Source: Alitiscatomonas aceti (GTDB taxonomy: Bacteria; Bacillota; Clostridia; Lachnospirales; Lachnospiraceae). From it: DNA of 39,944 nt. This document shows, in pieces, positions 1 to 8,029 of the stretch. The number at the start of each line of letters is the position of its first letter. Position 1 is the first letter of the stretch. The DNA lies in contig NZ_JAOQJF010000031.1 in the NCBI RefSeq assembly GCF_025567195.1, forward strand, positions 1-39,944, read 5' to 3'. The position numbers were made by a program, and so were the translations under genes. The notes below the pieces were generated by a model. The model was not told the origin of the DNA, made no database searches, and saw only the letters and a list, made by a program, of their open reading frames with translations.

Positions 1-65
1 AGAAAACCATAGCCCTGAAAAAGCCAGGAGTTCTGCGGACTGTCTCATTCTTTTGTTATCCGGGG

Positions 66-85
66 AAAAAATCGGTATTAACCGA
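66..85 (-). terminator. Rho-independent terminator of mgtE
   Basis: Read on the minus strand, a short stem (TCGGT / ACCGA, loop of four) lies about 30 nt after the mgtE stop and runs into six T residues. The stem is short but the U-tract is good. Positions 1-65 to its left show nothing else I can name. Confidence 0.65.
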
Positions 86-114
86 CAGCCCCGTCTTATA
101 TTTCTTCTTATTCT

Positions 115-1515
115 CTACGCCAAATGCAGCAGATTGATCAGAATGACCCAGGCCAGTCCGTAATAGGTGATCACGGCGACCAGATCGTTTACGGTTGTGA
201 TCAGTGGACCAGATGCCACAGCCGGGTCCACCCCGATCTTCTGGAAGAAGATCGGAATAACTGTGCCGGATAAGGAAGAGATCAGCATGGCCAGTATCAT
301 GGCTGCGCCGAGGCATCCGGAAACGGCAAAGGCAAAGGACAGCCCGTTCCCTTTTAAAACCAGATATCCGCCGATCACAAGGAAGGAGGATATGCCGAGA
401 ATAAAGCCGTTGGTCAGGCCGACGCGGGATTCCTTCAGGATCAGTGTCAGCTTCTGCTTTCCGGAGGTCTGTTTGTCCATGAGTACACGGATGGCAACAG
501 CCAGGGACTGGGTGCCCACGTTGCCTGCCATATCCAGGATCAGCGACTGAAAGCTCATGATGACTGGGAGCTGGGCTACGATGGATTCAAAGAGCCCGAC
601 GGTTGCGGATACGCCGAGGCCCATGACAAGCAGGACGAAAAGCCATGGAAGCCGCTTTTTCACACTGCGGAAGATCGGTTCCTCCAGATCCTCCTCGGCG
701 GAAAGACCTGCCAGCTTTGCGTAGTCTTCATTGAGCTCATCCCCTACGACCTCAACCAGATCACGGGCCGTGATGACGCCGATGAGCCGGTTTTCGTTGT
801 CCAGTACGGGGATGGAGTCCTCAGAATAATCTCTTAACTGCGGGATACAGTCCTCAATGGGCGACCGCGCGTAAACGTATGGATAGGAGCAGGTCATGAC
901 CTCCTTCAGATCGGTCCCCTCCCGGGCAATGATCAGGTCCTTCAGGTCAATGGCGCCATAAAAGGTCTCCCTCTGGTCCACCACATAAATGGTGCTGATG
1001 TTGTCGTTTTCGGCAGCCTGGCGGACGAGCTCCGACATGGCCTCTTTGACCGATGCATGGTCCGGGACGGAGATGTAGTTGGTGGACATGACGCTGCCGA
1101 TCTCGTCCTCGTCGAAGGAACTCAGCAATTTCACATCGGAGCGGACCTGTGGGTCCAGTAGATCCACCAGGGTCTCCCGCTCGCCCTTTTCCAACTGGCG
1201 CAGCACCTCCACCACGTCGGATGGCTCCATTTGGGAAAATACATCGACCTTTTTCCGGACGCTCAGCTCCTGTACATATTCTGTAAGATGATCGGAGTAT
1301 TCCAGGATCCCTGCCAGGGTTTCTGAGTCCAGGATCTGGTATAATTTTGCCCGTTCCGTCTGGGTCAGAAGCTCCAGAGCGGATGCGACATCGTTTTCAT
1401 GATAAGAAGACAGCTTTTCCTGCATTCTCCGGGGAGTCAGGCTGCTGCGGATCAGTTCTGCGATCTCAGCGCTGTATCCTGCAGGCGCTGTGCTTACGGT
1501 TGTGTTTCCTGCCAT
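115..1515 (-). CDS. mgtE: Magnesium transporter MgtE
   Basis: Mg2+ channel/transporter of the inner membrane, 466 aa, the normal family length. Domains in order: helical MgtE N domain (about 20-135), two CBS domains (about 142-200 and 205-262) that act as the cytosolic Mg2+ sensor in this family, a connecting helix, then a five-helix pore (about 288-465). The pore shows the family signature MAGNVGTQS at 329-337 and the GVDPAVASGP...TTVND block at 428-444, whose Asp430 and Asp444 belong to the conserved pore region. The start is the ATG preceded by AAAGGAGG. The gene is monocistronic, with its own terminator. It has a long leader (about 315 nt) from a good promoter at 1838-1866, which suggests control in the transcript. 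Identification is firm; the regulatory reading is inference. Confidence 0.96.
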   Translation of the reverse strand: MAGNTTVSTAPAGYSAEIAELIRSSLTPRRMQEKLSSYHENDVASALELLTQTERAKLYQILDSETLAGILEYSDHLTEYVQELSVRKKVDVFSQMEPSDVVEVLRQLEKGERETLVDLLDPQVRSDVKLLSSFDEDEIGSVMSTNYISVPDHASVKEAMSELVRQAAENDNISTIYVVDQRETFYGAIDLKDLIIAREGTDLKEVMTCSYPYVYARSPIEDCIPQLRDYSEDSIPVLDNENRLIGVITARDLVEVVGDELNEDYAKLAGLSAEEDLEEPIFRSVKKRLPWLFVLLVMGLGVSATVGLFESIVAQLPVIMSFQSLILDMAGNVGTQSLAVAIRVLMDKQTSGKQKLTLILKESRVGLTNGFILGISSFLVIGGYLVLKGNGLSFAFAVSGCLGAAMILAMLISSLSGTVIPIFFQKIGVDPAVASGPLITTVNDLVAVITYYGLAWVILINLLHLA

Positions 1516-1555
1516 TTTATTGTCCTCCTTTACAAGTCAGTTGAAAACAAAGGCG

Positions 1556-1620
1556 GACACAGGAGCCCTGTCTGCAAGGAAAAAAGGGCATAAAAAATCC
1601 ACTGCCGGTTACAGACAGGA
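1556..1620 (-). promoter_or_regulatory. mgtE leader with competing hairpins
   Basis: In the mgtE leader, read on the minus strand, CCTGTCTG (1612-1619) can pair perfectly with CAGACAGG (1567-1574). The same CAGACAGG strand can instead pair with downstream CCTGTGTC (1556-1563) to form a tight hairpin about 40 nt before the start codon. Two mutually exclusive pairings of one strand are the layout of an attenuator or riboswitch. I could not match the leader to the M-box (ykoK) Mg2+ riboswitch by eye. Confidence 0.4.
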
Positions 1621-1702
1621 TCCCTGCATTCGCATCTGCTTATGTAGTGCTGTACTGGAACGGACAATGGTATCCACTTGTATATATGCAGATAAAGCCA
1701 GA

Positions 1703-1786
1703 TCAGACCACAGACAGCCAGGTCGCGTCTGCATTCTGTAACTGCTGGATTACCATATCCGTACTTCGACTACCACTACTGTCCAT
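1703..1786 (-). CDS. Possible 27-aa leader ORF upstream of mgtE
   Basis: A 27-codon ORF begins with ATG 45 nt after the predicted mgtE transcription start and is preceded by a Shine-Dalgarno-like AGAGGTGAG. The predicted peptide is hydrophilic at first (MDSSGSRSTD) and ends TWLSVV. It lies wholly inside the mgtE leader, 187 nt before the mgtE start. Short leader ORFs control Mg2+ transport genes in enterobacteria (mgtL, mgtP), but this peptide resembles neither. It may be a coincidental ORF. Confidence 0.3.
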   Translation of the reverse strand: MDSSGSRSTDMVIQQLQNADATWLSVV

Positions 1787-1837
1787 GATCTCACCTCTCT
1801 TTAAATGGTTTTTCTGCCAGATCTCAATGGCCTGTTC

Positions 1838-1866
1838 ATTATAGCGCATTTTTCTGGGAATCACAA
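1838..1866 (-). promoter_or_regulatory. Promoter of mgtE
   Basis: On the minus strand: -35 TTGTGA (1861-1866), 17-bp spacer, perfect -10 TATAAT (1838-1843). The start of transcription would fall near 1831, leaving a leader of about 315 nt before mgtE. Confidence 0.7.
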
Positions 1867-1933
1867 CCTTTTTCTGATACCGGGAGATGAAAGGAAGAGG
1901 AATGGAGGCCCATGAACTCGAAAATAAAAAATT

Positions 1934-1965
1934 TTGATGGATTTTTTCTCTGGAACAGGTATAAT
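1934..1965 (+). promoter_or_regulatory. Promoter of guaA
   Basis: A perfect -10 TATAAT at 1960-1965 lies 42 nt before the guaA start. The best -35-like element, TTGATG at 1934-1939, is 20 bp away, longer than ideal. The transcript leader would be only about 35 nt, too short for a purine riboswitch. Confidence 0.5.
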
Positions 1966-2007
1966 GTAGATAACGCTTAATCTAACATAATTAAAAGGAG
2001 AATCAGC

Positions 2008-3300
2008 ATGAAGCAGGATATGATAGTAATTCTGGATCTTGGAAGCACAGAGAATACAGTGATTGCCCGTCAGATCAGGGACCTGGGCGTATACAGCGAG
2101 ATCCATCCCCATGATATTACGGTGGAGGAGCTTCAGGCTCTGGATAATGTAAAGGGTATTATTTTAAACGGCGGTGAGAACCGCGTGGTGGACGGACAGG
2201 AGGTACAGGTCCGGGACGAATTATATGGACTGGGCTATCCGATGATCTCCATTGATTATCCCCAGTCAAAATGTGAGGTACAGTACCAGGAGCTTCCGGA
2301 CGATGCGGCCATGAAGGCCTTCCTTTTTGAGACATGTAAGGCAGAGGCCAACTGGAACATGAAGAATTTCATTGAGGACCAGGTGGAACTGATCCGTAAG
2401 CAGGTGGGAGATAAAAAGGTTCTTCTGGCGCTTTCCGGCGGCGTGGATTCCTCTGTGGTTGCAGCCATGCTGATCAAGGCCATCGGGCAGCAGCTGGTGT
2501 GCGTCCATGTAAACCATGGCTTAATGCGTAAGAACGAGTCTGAGGGCGTGGTAAAGGTATTCCGCGACGAGCTGCACGCAAATCTGATCTATGTGGACGC
2601 GACAGAGCGGTTCCTTGGAAAGCTGGACGGCGTTGCAGATCCGGAGGAAAAGCGTAAGATCATCGGCGGAGAATTCATCCGTGTGTTTGAGGAAGAGGCA
2701 AGAAAGCTGGAGGGGATCGATTTCCTGGGCCAGGGCACCATTTACCCGGATATCATCGAGTCCGGCACAAAAACTGCCAAATGTGTGAAATCCCACCACA
2801 ATGTGGGCGGTCTTCCGGAGGATCTGCAGTTTGAGCTGGTAGAGCCGTTAAAGCAGCTGTTTAAGGATGAGGTACGCGCCTGCGGTATCGAGCTGGGCCT
2901 TCCGGCAGAAATGGTATACCGTCAGCCGTTCCCGGGTCCGGGACTTGGCGTCCGCTGCCTTGGAGCGATCACCCGGGAACGGCTGGAGGCACTCCGTGAG
3001 GCTGACGCGATCCTCCGTGACGAATTTGCCAAGTCTGGTTTGGATAAGACTGTGTGGCAGTACTTTGTAGCGATCCCGGATTTCAAGGCGGTCGGTGTGA
3101 GGGATAACGCCAGAAGCATGGGCTATATGGCCGTGATCCGTGCGGTCAACACCATCGACGCCATGACGGCGACCATCGAGCGGATCGACTACGATCTGTT
3201 AGAGCGGATCGCAGACCGGATCACTGCTGAGGTGACCAGCATCAACCGGGTGGTATACGAGATCACGAAGAAGCCGGTGGCGACGATCGAGTTTGAATAA
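2008..3300 (+). CDS. guaA: GMP synthase with eroded glutaminase domain
   Basis: Converts XMP to GMP with ATP and a nitrogen source (last step of GMP synthesis). The product is 430 aa against about 510-525 for normal GuaA. The C-terminal part is intact: PP-loop SGGVDSS at 143-149, the ATP-pyrophosphatase domain, and the dimerisation domain ending in KKPVATIEFE. The N-terminal class I glutaminase domain is cut short. Residues 1-85 align with its first half, but the nucleophile elbow (GxCYG in the family) reads SIDYPQ at 81-86, with Asp83 in place of Cys. The segment that normally carries the catalytic His and Glu (about 90 residues) is absent. The protein then resumes in register with the linker at about 103-122. 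It probably uses free ammonia or a partner glutaminase. The start ATG follows AAAAGGAGAA. The reading frame is continuous, so this is not a frameshift. Confidence 0.93.
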   Translation: MKQDMIVILDLGSTENTVIARQIRDLGVYSEIHPHDITVEELQALDNVKGIILNGGENRVVDGQEVQVRDELYGLGYPMISIDYPQSKCEVQYQELPDDAAMKAFLFETCKAEANWNMKNFIEDQVELIRKQVGDKKVLLALSGGVDSSVVAAMLIKAIGQQLVCVHVNHGLMRKNESEGVVKVFRDELHANLIYVDATERFLGKLDGVADPEEKRKIIGGEFIRVFEEEARKLEGIDFLGQGTIYPDIIESGTKTAKCVKSHHNVGGLPEDLQFELVEPLKQLFKDEVRACGIELGLPAEMVYRQPFPGPGLGVRCLGAITRERLEALREADAILRDEFAKSGLDKTVWQYFVAIPDFKAVGVRDNARSMGYMAVIRAVNTIDAMTATIERIDYDLLERIADRITAEVTSINRVVYEITKKPVATIEFE

Positions 3301-3308
3301 AAAGAAAA

Positions 3309-3350
3309 GAGCCGGGAAGCCCCATGAAACAGCAGGCTTCCCGGCTCCTT
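3309..3350. terminator. Bidirectional terminator between guaA and the XRE gene
   Basis: A perfect 13-bp stem (GAGCCGGGAAGCC at 3309-3321 with its complement at 3335-3347) is flanked by A-rich sequence on the left and CTTTC on the right. It can end guaA and also the convergent regulator gene. Confidence 0.8.
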
Positions 3351-3375
3351 TCATATAAAAACTCCCTACACAGAC

Positions 3376-4144
3376 TTATTCCATATAAAACTGCGGCTCA
3401 TACCAGTGGGACAGGTGATACGGGTGGTCCGGCTCCAGGTACATCCCGGAATACAGGAACTGGAGGAGGTCAGAATCCCCGAACAGGTCGAAGATCCAGT
3501 CCCCGGAGGTTTCGTCTCCGATCTCATAGAATTTTCCGCTGAGCTCGATCAAGGCCGATGCCTCCTGCTCGCAGAAAGTGACCAGCAGCTCTTCGGCCAC
3601 ACTGTGTGCTCTCAGAGGAAGGCCGCTTTGGGCGCGGGTCCGCATGCTGTATAAGCTGCATTTCATGCGGTAAAGGAACTCATAGGTATAATGCATAAGA
3701 AACTGCCGGGGCAGGAATCCGTCTATAAAAGAGATCTCCAGCTGTCCGATATGGGACCCGGCCGGCATAGCTGCAAGCTCATCCATATCCTCCTGGAGAT
3801 GGTCAAGGAGCAGATCGCTGCCTATGGCAAAGGAAAGGGCAGCCCGGGTCCCGAATTCATCCTCCAGAAACCTGGACCACGCTTCATGGTCCTTATATTC
3901 TTCAAGGGAGAACTCTGTGGGCGTTCCGGCTTTCCTGGCCTGGGATGCTGAGCCAGTTCAGTGCTTTACAGACACCTTTGCATTTATCGCTGCGGATGGA
4001 TTCTCCTGCCTCATACCGGCACCAGGTCTTTGTCCCTACTCCTGCTCGGGAGGCGGCTTCCTCAATGGTCAGTCCCAGTTCGCTGCGTCTGAGCCGGATC
4101 TGTTTAGCCAGATCTGCATTTCCCTGGATCGTCTTCTGTGTCAT
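3376..4144 (-). pseudogene. XRE-family regulator split by a +1 frameshift
   Basis: Two minus-strand frames together make one protein. The first, from ATG 4144 (AGGAGG six nt upstream), encodes a Cro/C1-type helix-turn-helix with LTIEEAASRAGVGTKTWCRYE at its core and stops at TGA 3902-3904. The second, one base out of register, continues EEYKDHEAWSRFLEDEFG and runs to 3376, including MPAGSHIGQL and QFLMHYTYEFLY blocks. I recognise these blocks from a Lachnospiraceae family in which they follow the same HTH in one polypeptide. The span is 769 nt, exactly one base more than 256 codons. The shift must lie between 3904 and about 3957. The first frame ends CCT TGA, and a +1 slip there would rejoin the frames. 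It is either a mutation, an assembly error or programmed frameshifting. The regulatory target is unknown. Confidence 0.8.
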
Positions 4145-4182
4145 GATCATTCCTCCTCATTTACTGACTGGTCATTATGTAG

Positions 4183-4323
4183 TCGTTATGTCACGATAAA
4201 AGAATCCTGTCAACCGCTTTTTTGCCTGATGAAGAGATCATAGGGGATTTCTATGTAAAACGCAACAAGGTCCTCTACTGTATCGAAAACGGAACGGGAG
4301 AGAAGAAGGAAGATAATAATTAA
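4183..4323 (+). pseudogene. Possible 3' remnant of an unknown gene
   Basis: A plus-strand frame without ATG runs to TAA at 4321-4323 and reads like the end of a real protein (DEEIIGDFYVKRNKVLYCIE, then a charged tail). It is followed within 25 nt by a strong terminator hairpin. The only start candidates are weak (TTG 4222, no Shine-Dalgarno). I do not recognise it. It could be the decayed tail of a deleted gene or chance. Confidence 0.25.
4185..4213 (-). promoter_or_regulatory. Promoter of the XRE gene
   Basis: On the minus strand, a perfect -35 TTGACA (4208-4213) is followed at 17 bp by CATAAC (4185-4190), four of six matches to the -10 consensus. The gene start is 41 nt downstream. Confidence 0.5.
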
Positions 4324-4343
4324 ACGGACAATGAATATAGAAG

Positions 4344-4382
4344 AAAAGCCCCCAGTCATGAAAATGACCAGGGGGGCTTTTT
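4344..4382. terminator. Terminator of the hyd operon (bidirectional)
   Basis: A strong hairpin pairs AAAAGCCCCC with GGGGGCTTTT and encloses AGTCAT/ATGACC. It is flanked by A and T runs, so it works on both strands. It lies 17 nt beyond the hydA stop. Confidence 0.85.
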
Positions 4383-4398
4383 ATAACTTGGGATTCCT

Positions 4399-6114
4399 TT
4401 ATGACTGGCTGGCTGCGGGAGCCTTATAATGCACGTGCAGCAGCTCCCTGGCCCGATCCTTTAATACGCCGTCTTCGTACAGCTTGGTTACCACCGGGTT
4501 TTCATCGGAGCGCTTCACCAGGGCGCTCTTGTCGGCGGTGTAGAGTCCGGAGGAGCGTTTTTTCTTGTCCTCCAGGAAGCTTTCCGGCTGTCCCGCGCCG
4601 CCGATGCAGCCGGTGGGACAGGCCATGATCTCCACAAAGTCAAAGTGCTCTTCTCCGCTTTCGATCAGCCCGATGAGCGTTTCTGCGTTGCCCAGTCCGC
4701 TGACCACGGCCGTGTGGACGGCCCTGCCGCCGATCTCAATGGTGAATTTCTTGATCCCCTCCAGGCCGCGGACGCCGGAGTAGCGGATCTCCTGGAGCGC
4801 CGGATTGGTGCGCTCTGCCAGACGGCGGAGGGCTGCTTCTGTGACGCCGCCGCTGGTGCCGAAGATCACGCCGCCGCCGGAGCGGATGGAGAACGGGGTG
4901 TCGGGGGCCGTGGGCTCCAGGTCTGCGAACTGGATCCCCAGCTCCCGGATCATGGAGGCCAGCTCCTTGGTGGTAAGAACAGCGTCGATGTCTGGCTTCC
5001 CGTTCCGGATGAATTCCTCCCGCTCGGCTTCCATCTTCTTTGCCGTACACGGCATGATGGCCACGTTGAAGGTCTCCAGGCCGCATTCCTCGTCGGAGGG
5101 CTTATAGTATTCCTTTAAGACTGCGCCGAACATCTCCATGGGAGATTTACTGGTGGAAAGGTACGGCAGCAGCTCAGGATGCTTGTTTTCCACATATCTG
5201 ACCCAGGCTGGGCAGCAGGAGGTGAATAGCGGATACCTGCGCTCCTCATTCCGGCTTAAGATCTCCGCCAGCTCGTTGGTTTCCTCGATGATGGTCATGT
5301 CGGCGCTGACGCTGGTATCGAAGCAAAGATCAAAGCCGATCATATGGAGGGCGGTGTAGATCTTATAAATGCTGTTTTCACCGGGAGCCATGCCGAACTC
5401 CTCGCCGAGGGCCACCCGGACGGCCGGGGCCACCTGGGCGATGACCCGTTTGGTGGGATCGAACAGGGCGTTCCAGACCTTTCCCTTGGATTTTTTAATG
5501 GTGATGGCTCCTGTTGGACAGACCGCCGCGCACTGGCCGCAGTTGACGCATTCCGTTTCCGAAAGCTTCCGGTTAAAGGCCGGGGATACGATCATATTGG
5601 AGCCCCGGTTGACGAAGTCGATGGCTCCCACATGCTGGATCTCGTTGCACATGCGGACGCAGTCGCCGCAGAGGATGCATTTGTTCATATCCCGGACAAT
5701 GGCGGGAGAGGAGTCGTCGATCTCGTAATTGGGCCGGTTGTTCTTAAAGCGGATATCGTAAAGGCCGAACCGGCGGGCCAGGGCCTGGAGCTGGCATTTC
5801 TGGTTCTTTTCACAGATGGTGCAGTCCCGGCAGTGGGAGGCCAGCAGAAGCTCCAGGATCATTTTCCTGTGGTGGTGCAGCTTGGGCGTATTGGTGCGGA
5901 TCACCATTTTATCCTTGGGCGGTGTGGAGCAGGAGGCGATGATATTTCCCTTGTCGTCCTCCACCACGCACATGCGGCAGGCGCCGTAAATGGAAAGATC
6001 CGTATAGTAGCAGAAGGTGGGGATGTGGATCCCGACGTTCCGGATCACCTGAAGGATATTTTTTTCGTCTGTGAACTCTGCGCGGAGTCCGTCTACGATC
6101 ATATATTTAGCCAT
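4399..6114 (-). CDS. hydA: [FeFe] hydrogenase catalytic subunit HydA
   Basis: Catalytic subunit of a cytoplasmic NAD-linked, probably electron-bifurcating [FeFe] hydrogenase, 571 aa. Cluster sites in order: plant-type [2Fe-2S] (Cys35, 46, 49, 62); the His-Cys3 [4Fe-4S] (His94, Cys98, 101, 107); two ferredoxin-type [4Fe-4S] (Cys146/149/152/156 and 189/192/195/199); then the H-cluster domain. The latter has L1 TSCCPAW (298-304, Cys300), L2 MPCTAKK (354-360, Cys355) and L3 ACPTGCIGGAGQP (498-510, Cys499 and Cys503). All four H-cluster cysteines are present, so the enzyme should be active. The start ATG follows AGGAGGGG, 13 nt after the hydB stop. It is the last gene of hydC-hydB-hydA. The maturases HydE, HydF and HydG are not in this window. 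Confidence 0.95.
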   Translation of the reverse strand: MAKYMIVDGLRAEFTDEKNILQVIRNVGIHIPTFCYYTDLSIYGACRMCVVEDDKGNIIASCSTPPKDKMVIRTNTPKLHHHRKMILELLLASHCRDCTICEKNQKCQLQALARRFGLYDIRFKNNRPNYEIDDSSPAIVRDMNKCILCGDCVRMCNEIQHVGAIDFVNRGSNMIVSPAFNRKLSETECVNCGQCAAVCPTGAITIKKSKGKVWNALFDPTKRVIAQVAPAVRVALGEEFGMAPGENSIYKIYTALHMIGFDLCFDTSVSADMTIIEETNELAEILSRNEERRYPLFTSCCPAWVRYVENKHPELLPYLSTSKSPMEMFGAVLKEYYKPSDEECGLETFNVAIMPCTAKKMEAEREEFIRNGKPDIDAVLTTKELASMIRELGIQFADLEPTAPDTPFSIRSGGGVIFGTSGGVTEAALRRLAERTNPALQEIRYSGVRGLEGIKKFTIEIGGRAVHTAVVSGLGNAETLIGLIESGEEHFDFVEIMACPTGCIGGAGQPESFLEDKKKRSSGLYTADKSALVKRSDENPVVTKLYEDGVLKDRARELLHVHYKAPAASQS

Positions 6115-6127
6115 GTGTCTCCCCTCC

Positions 6128-8029
6128 TTATACTTCTTTTACTGCGCCGAAGCTGCAGCCGTCCAGGCATGCGCGGCACTTGATGCACTTATGGGTGTCG
6201 ATGACATGGGGCTGCTTTACAGAACCGGAAATAGCTCCCACCGGACACAGTCTGGCGCACTTGGTGCAGCCGCGGCAGAGCTCCGGATCGATCTGCAGGG
6301 TCACCAGGGCCTTGCACTGGCTGGCCGGACACTTTTTGTCCATCACATGGGCCAGGTATTCGTCGCGGAAGTATTTCAGGGTGCTGCTGACAGGAGACGG
6401 AGCCGACTTCCCAAGGCCGCAGAGGGCTGTCTCGGAGATGGTGGAGGAAAGCTCCTCCAGAAGCTTAATGTGCTCCAGGGTGCCGCGTCCCTCGGTGATA
6501 TCCGTTAAGATCTCCAGCATCCGCTTGGTACCCTCCCGGCAGGGAACGCATTTGCCGCAGGATTCATTCTGGGTGAAGTTCATGAAGAACCGGGCCACCT
6601 CTACCATACAGCTCTTGTCGTTCATGACCACCAGGCCGCCGGAGCCGATCATGGCTCCCACCTTTTTTAAGGAGTCAAAGTCCAGGTGCATATCCAGATG
6701 GTCCTCGGTGGCGCTGAGGCAGAGACAGCCGCCGGAGGGGCCGCCGATCTGTACCGCCTTAAATTCCCCGTCCTTGACGCCGCCGCCGATGTCGAAGATG
6801 ACCTTCCGGAGAGGCGTACCCATGGGAACCTCGATGAGTCCGGTATTGTTGACGTTTCCGGTAAGGGCGAAGGCCTTGGTTCCGTGGTTGTTTTCCGGGC
6901 CGATGGTCTTATACCAGGCGGCGCCCTTCTGGATGATGGGTGCCACGTTGCAGTAGGTCTCCACATTATTTAAGACCGTGGGACTGTCAAACAGGCCGTG
7001 CTCCACGGTACGGGGCGGTTTTACTCTGGGCATGCCGCGGTTTCCTTCGATGGATGCGGTGAGAGCGCTTCCCTCTCCGCATACGAAGGCTCCTGCGCCC
7101 TGGCTGATATGGATATCGAAATCAAAGCCGGAATCCAGGATGTTTTTACCCAGAAGGCCGCGCTGTCTGGCTTGGTCAATGGCCATGGACAGACGTTCCA
7201 CAGCCAATGGGTATTCCGCCCGGACATAAATATATCCCTGATGAGCCTGGGTGGCGATGCCGGCGATGATCATGCCCTCCAGGACCCGGTGGGGATCGCC
7301 CTCCATCATGGAGCGGTCCATGAACGCGCCCGGATCGCCCTCATCTCCATTGCAGACCACGTATTTTTCGGGACCGGGCTGACGCAGAACCTGCTCCCAC
7401 TTTCTGCCGGTGGGGAAGCCGCCGCCTCCGCGTCCCCGGAGACCGGCCTCAGAGATCTCCTTTACGATCCCTTCCGGCGTCATATCGAACAGGGCCTTTG
7501 CCACGGCGCTGTAACCGCCCATGGCGATGTATTCCCGGATGGATTCGGCGTTGATGTGGCCGCAGTGCTCTAAAGCTACCCGGGTCTGCTGCTTATAAAA
7601 GGGGATATCGTCCTGCCTCTGGTATGGGGTGCCGTCCTTATCCCGGTACACCAGACGGTCCACCACCTGGTCGCCCAGGATGCTCTGCTCGATGATATCC
7701 TCACAGTCCTCCACCTTTACCTTAATATACAGCCATCCCATGGGCTCGATCCTCAGCAGGGGGCCCATTTCGCAGAAGCCGTGGCAGCCGCTTTTTTTCA
7801 GGCCGATGCTGTGGTCGTGGGGCTCCTCCTCCAGCTGCACGGTACAGGCAATGTCCCTTTCTTCCATTAATTCCTTCAGACGGTCGTAGATCTTTAAAGA
7901 GCCTCCGGCCACACAGCCGGTGCCGCCGCAGATCAGGATCTGCTTATCCTGGGTGGCCAGGCACTGGATGAAGTGTTCCCGCTTCTGTTCAAGCTCGGCT
8001 CTTGTATTGATTCTTTTTATCTCACTCAT
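6128..8029 (-). CDS. hydB: NAD- and FMN-binding hydrogenase subunit HydB
   Basis: NuoF-like diaphorase subunit of the hydrogenase complex, 633 aa; it passes electrons between NAD(H), via FMN, and the other subunits. Domains: N-terminal thioredoxin-like [2Fe-2S] (Cys34, 39, 82, 86); the FMN/NADH domain with RGRGGGGFPTGRKW at 198-211 and NGDEGDPGAF at 227-236; the NuoF-type [4Fe-4S] (Cys491, 494, 497, 537); and a C-terminal two-[4Fe-4S] ferredoxin domain (Cys585/588/591/595 and 615/618/621/625). This full set matches the HydB/HndC type of bifurcating enzymes and not plain NuoF. The ATG overlaps the hydC stop (ATGA), indicating translational coupling. Confidence 0.95.
   Translation of the reverse strand: MSEIKRINTRAELEQKREHFIQCLATQDKQILICGGTGCVAGGSLKIYDRLKELMEERDIACTVQLEEEPHDHSIGLKKSGCHGFCEMGPLLRIEPMGWLYIKVKVEDCEDIIEQSILGDQVVDRLVYRDKDGTPYQRQDDIPFYKQQTRVALEHCGHINAESIREYIAMGGYSAVAKALFDMTPEGIVKEISEAGLRGRGGGGFPTGRKWEQVLRQPGPEKYVVCNGDEGDPGAFMDRSMMEGDPHRVLEGMIIAGIATQAHQGYIYVRAEYPLAVERLSMAIDQARQRGLLGKNILDSGFDFDIHISQGAGAFVCGEGSALTASIEGNRGMPRVKPPRTVEHGLFDSPTVLNNVETYCNVAPIIQKGAAWYKTIGPENNHGTKAFALTGNVNNTGLIEVPMGTPLRKVIFDIGGGVKDGEFKAVQIGGPSGGCLCLSATEDHLDMHLDFDSLKKVGAMIGSGGLVVMNDKSCMVEVARFFMNFTQNESCGKCVPCREGTKRMLEILTDITEGRGTLEHIKLLEELSSTISETALCGLGKSAPSPVSSTLKYFRDEYLAHVMDKKCPASQCKALVTLQIDPELCRGCTKCARLCPVGAISGSVKQPHVIDTHKCIKCRACLDGCSFGAVKEV

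Noticed and set aside
1..65. Left-edge sequence as the end of another gene
   Set aside because: No frame on either strand shows protein-like sequence over this short stretch.
1516..1866. M-box (ykoK) magnesium riboswitch upstream of mgtE
   Set aside because: I looked for its conserved blocks on the minus strand and found none beyond a coincidental AGGTGAG; a covariance search would settle it.
2008..3300. Frameshift as the reason for the short GuaA
   Set aside because: The frame is continuous from the N-terminal half-domain through the linker into the ATPase domain, and no displaced glutaminase motif appears in the other frames.
5344..6183. 279-codon plus-strand frame antisense to hydA
   Set aside because: hydA on the other strand has all cluster ligands; the antisense frame has no family features.
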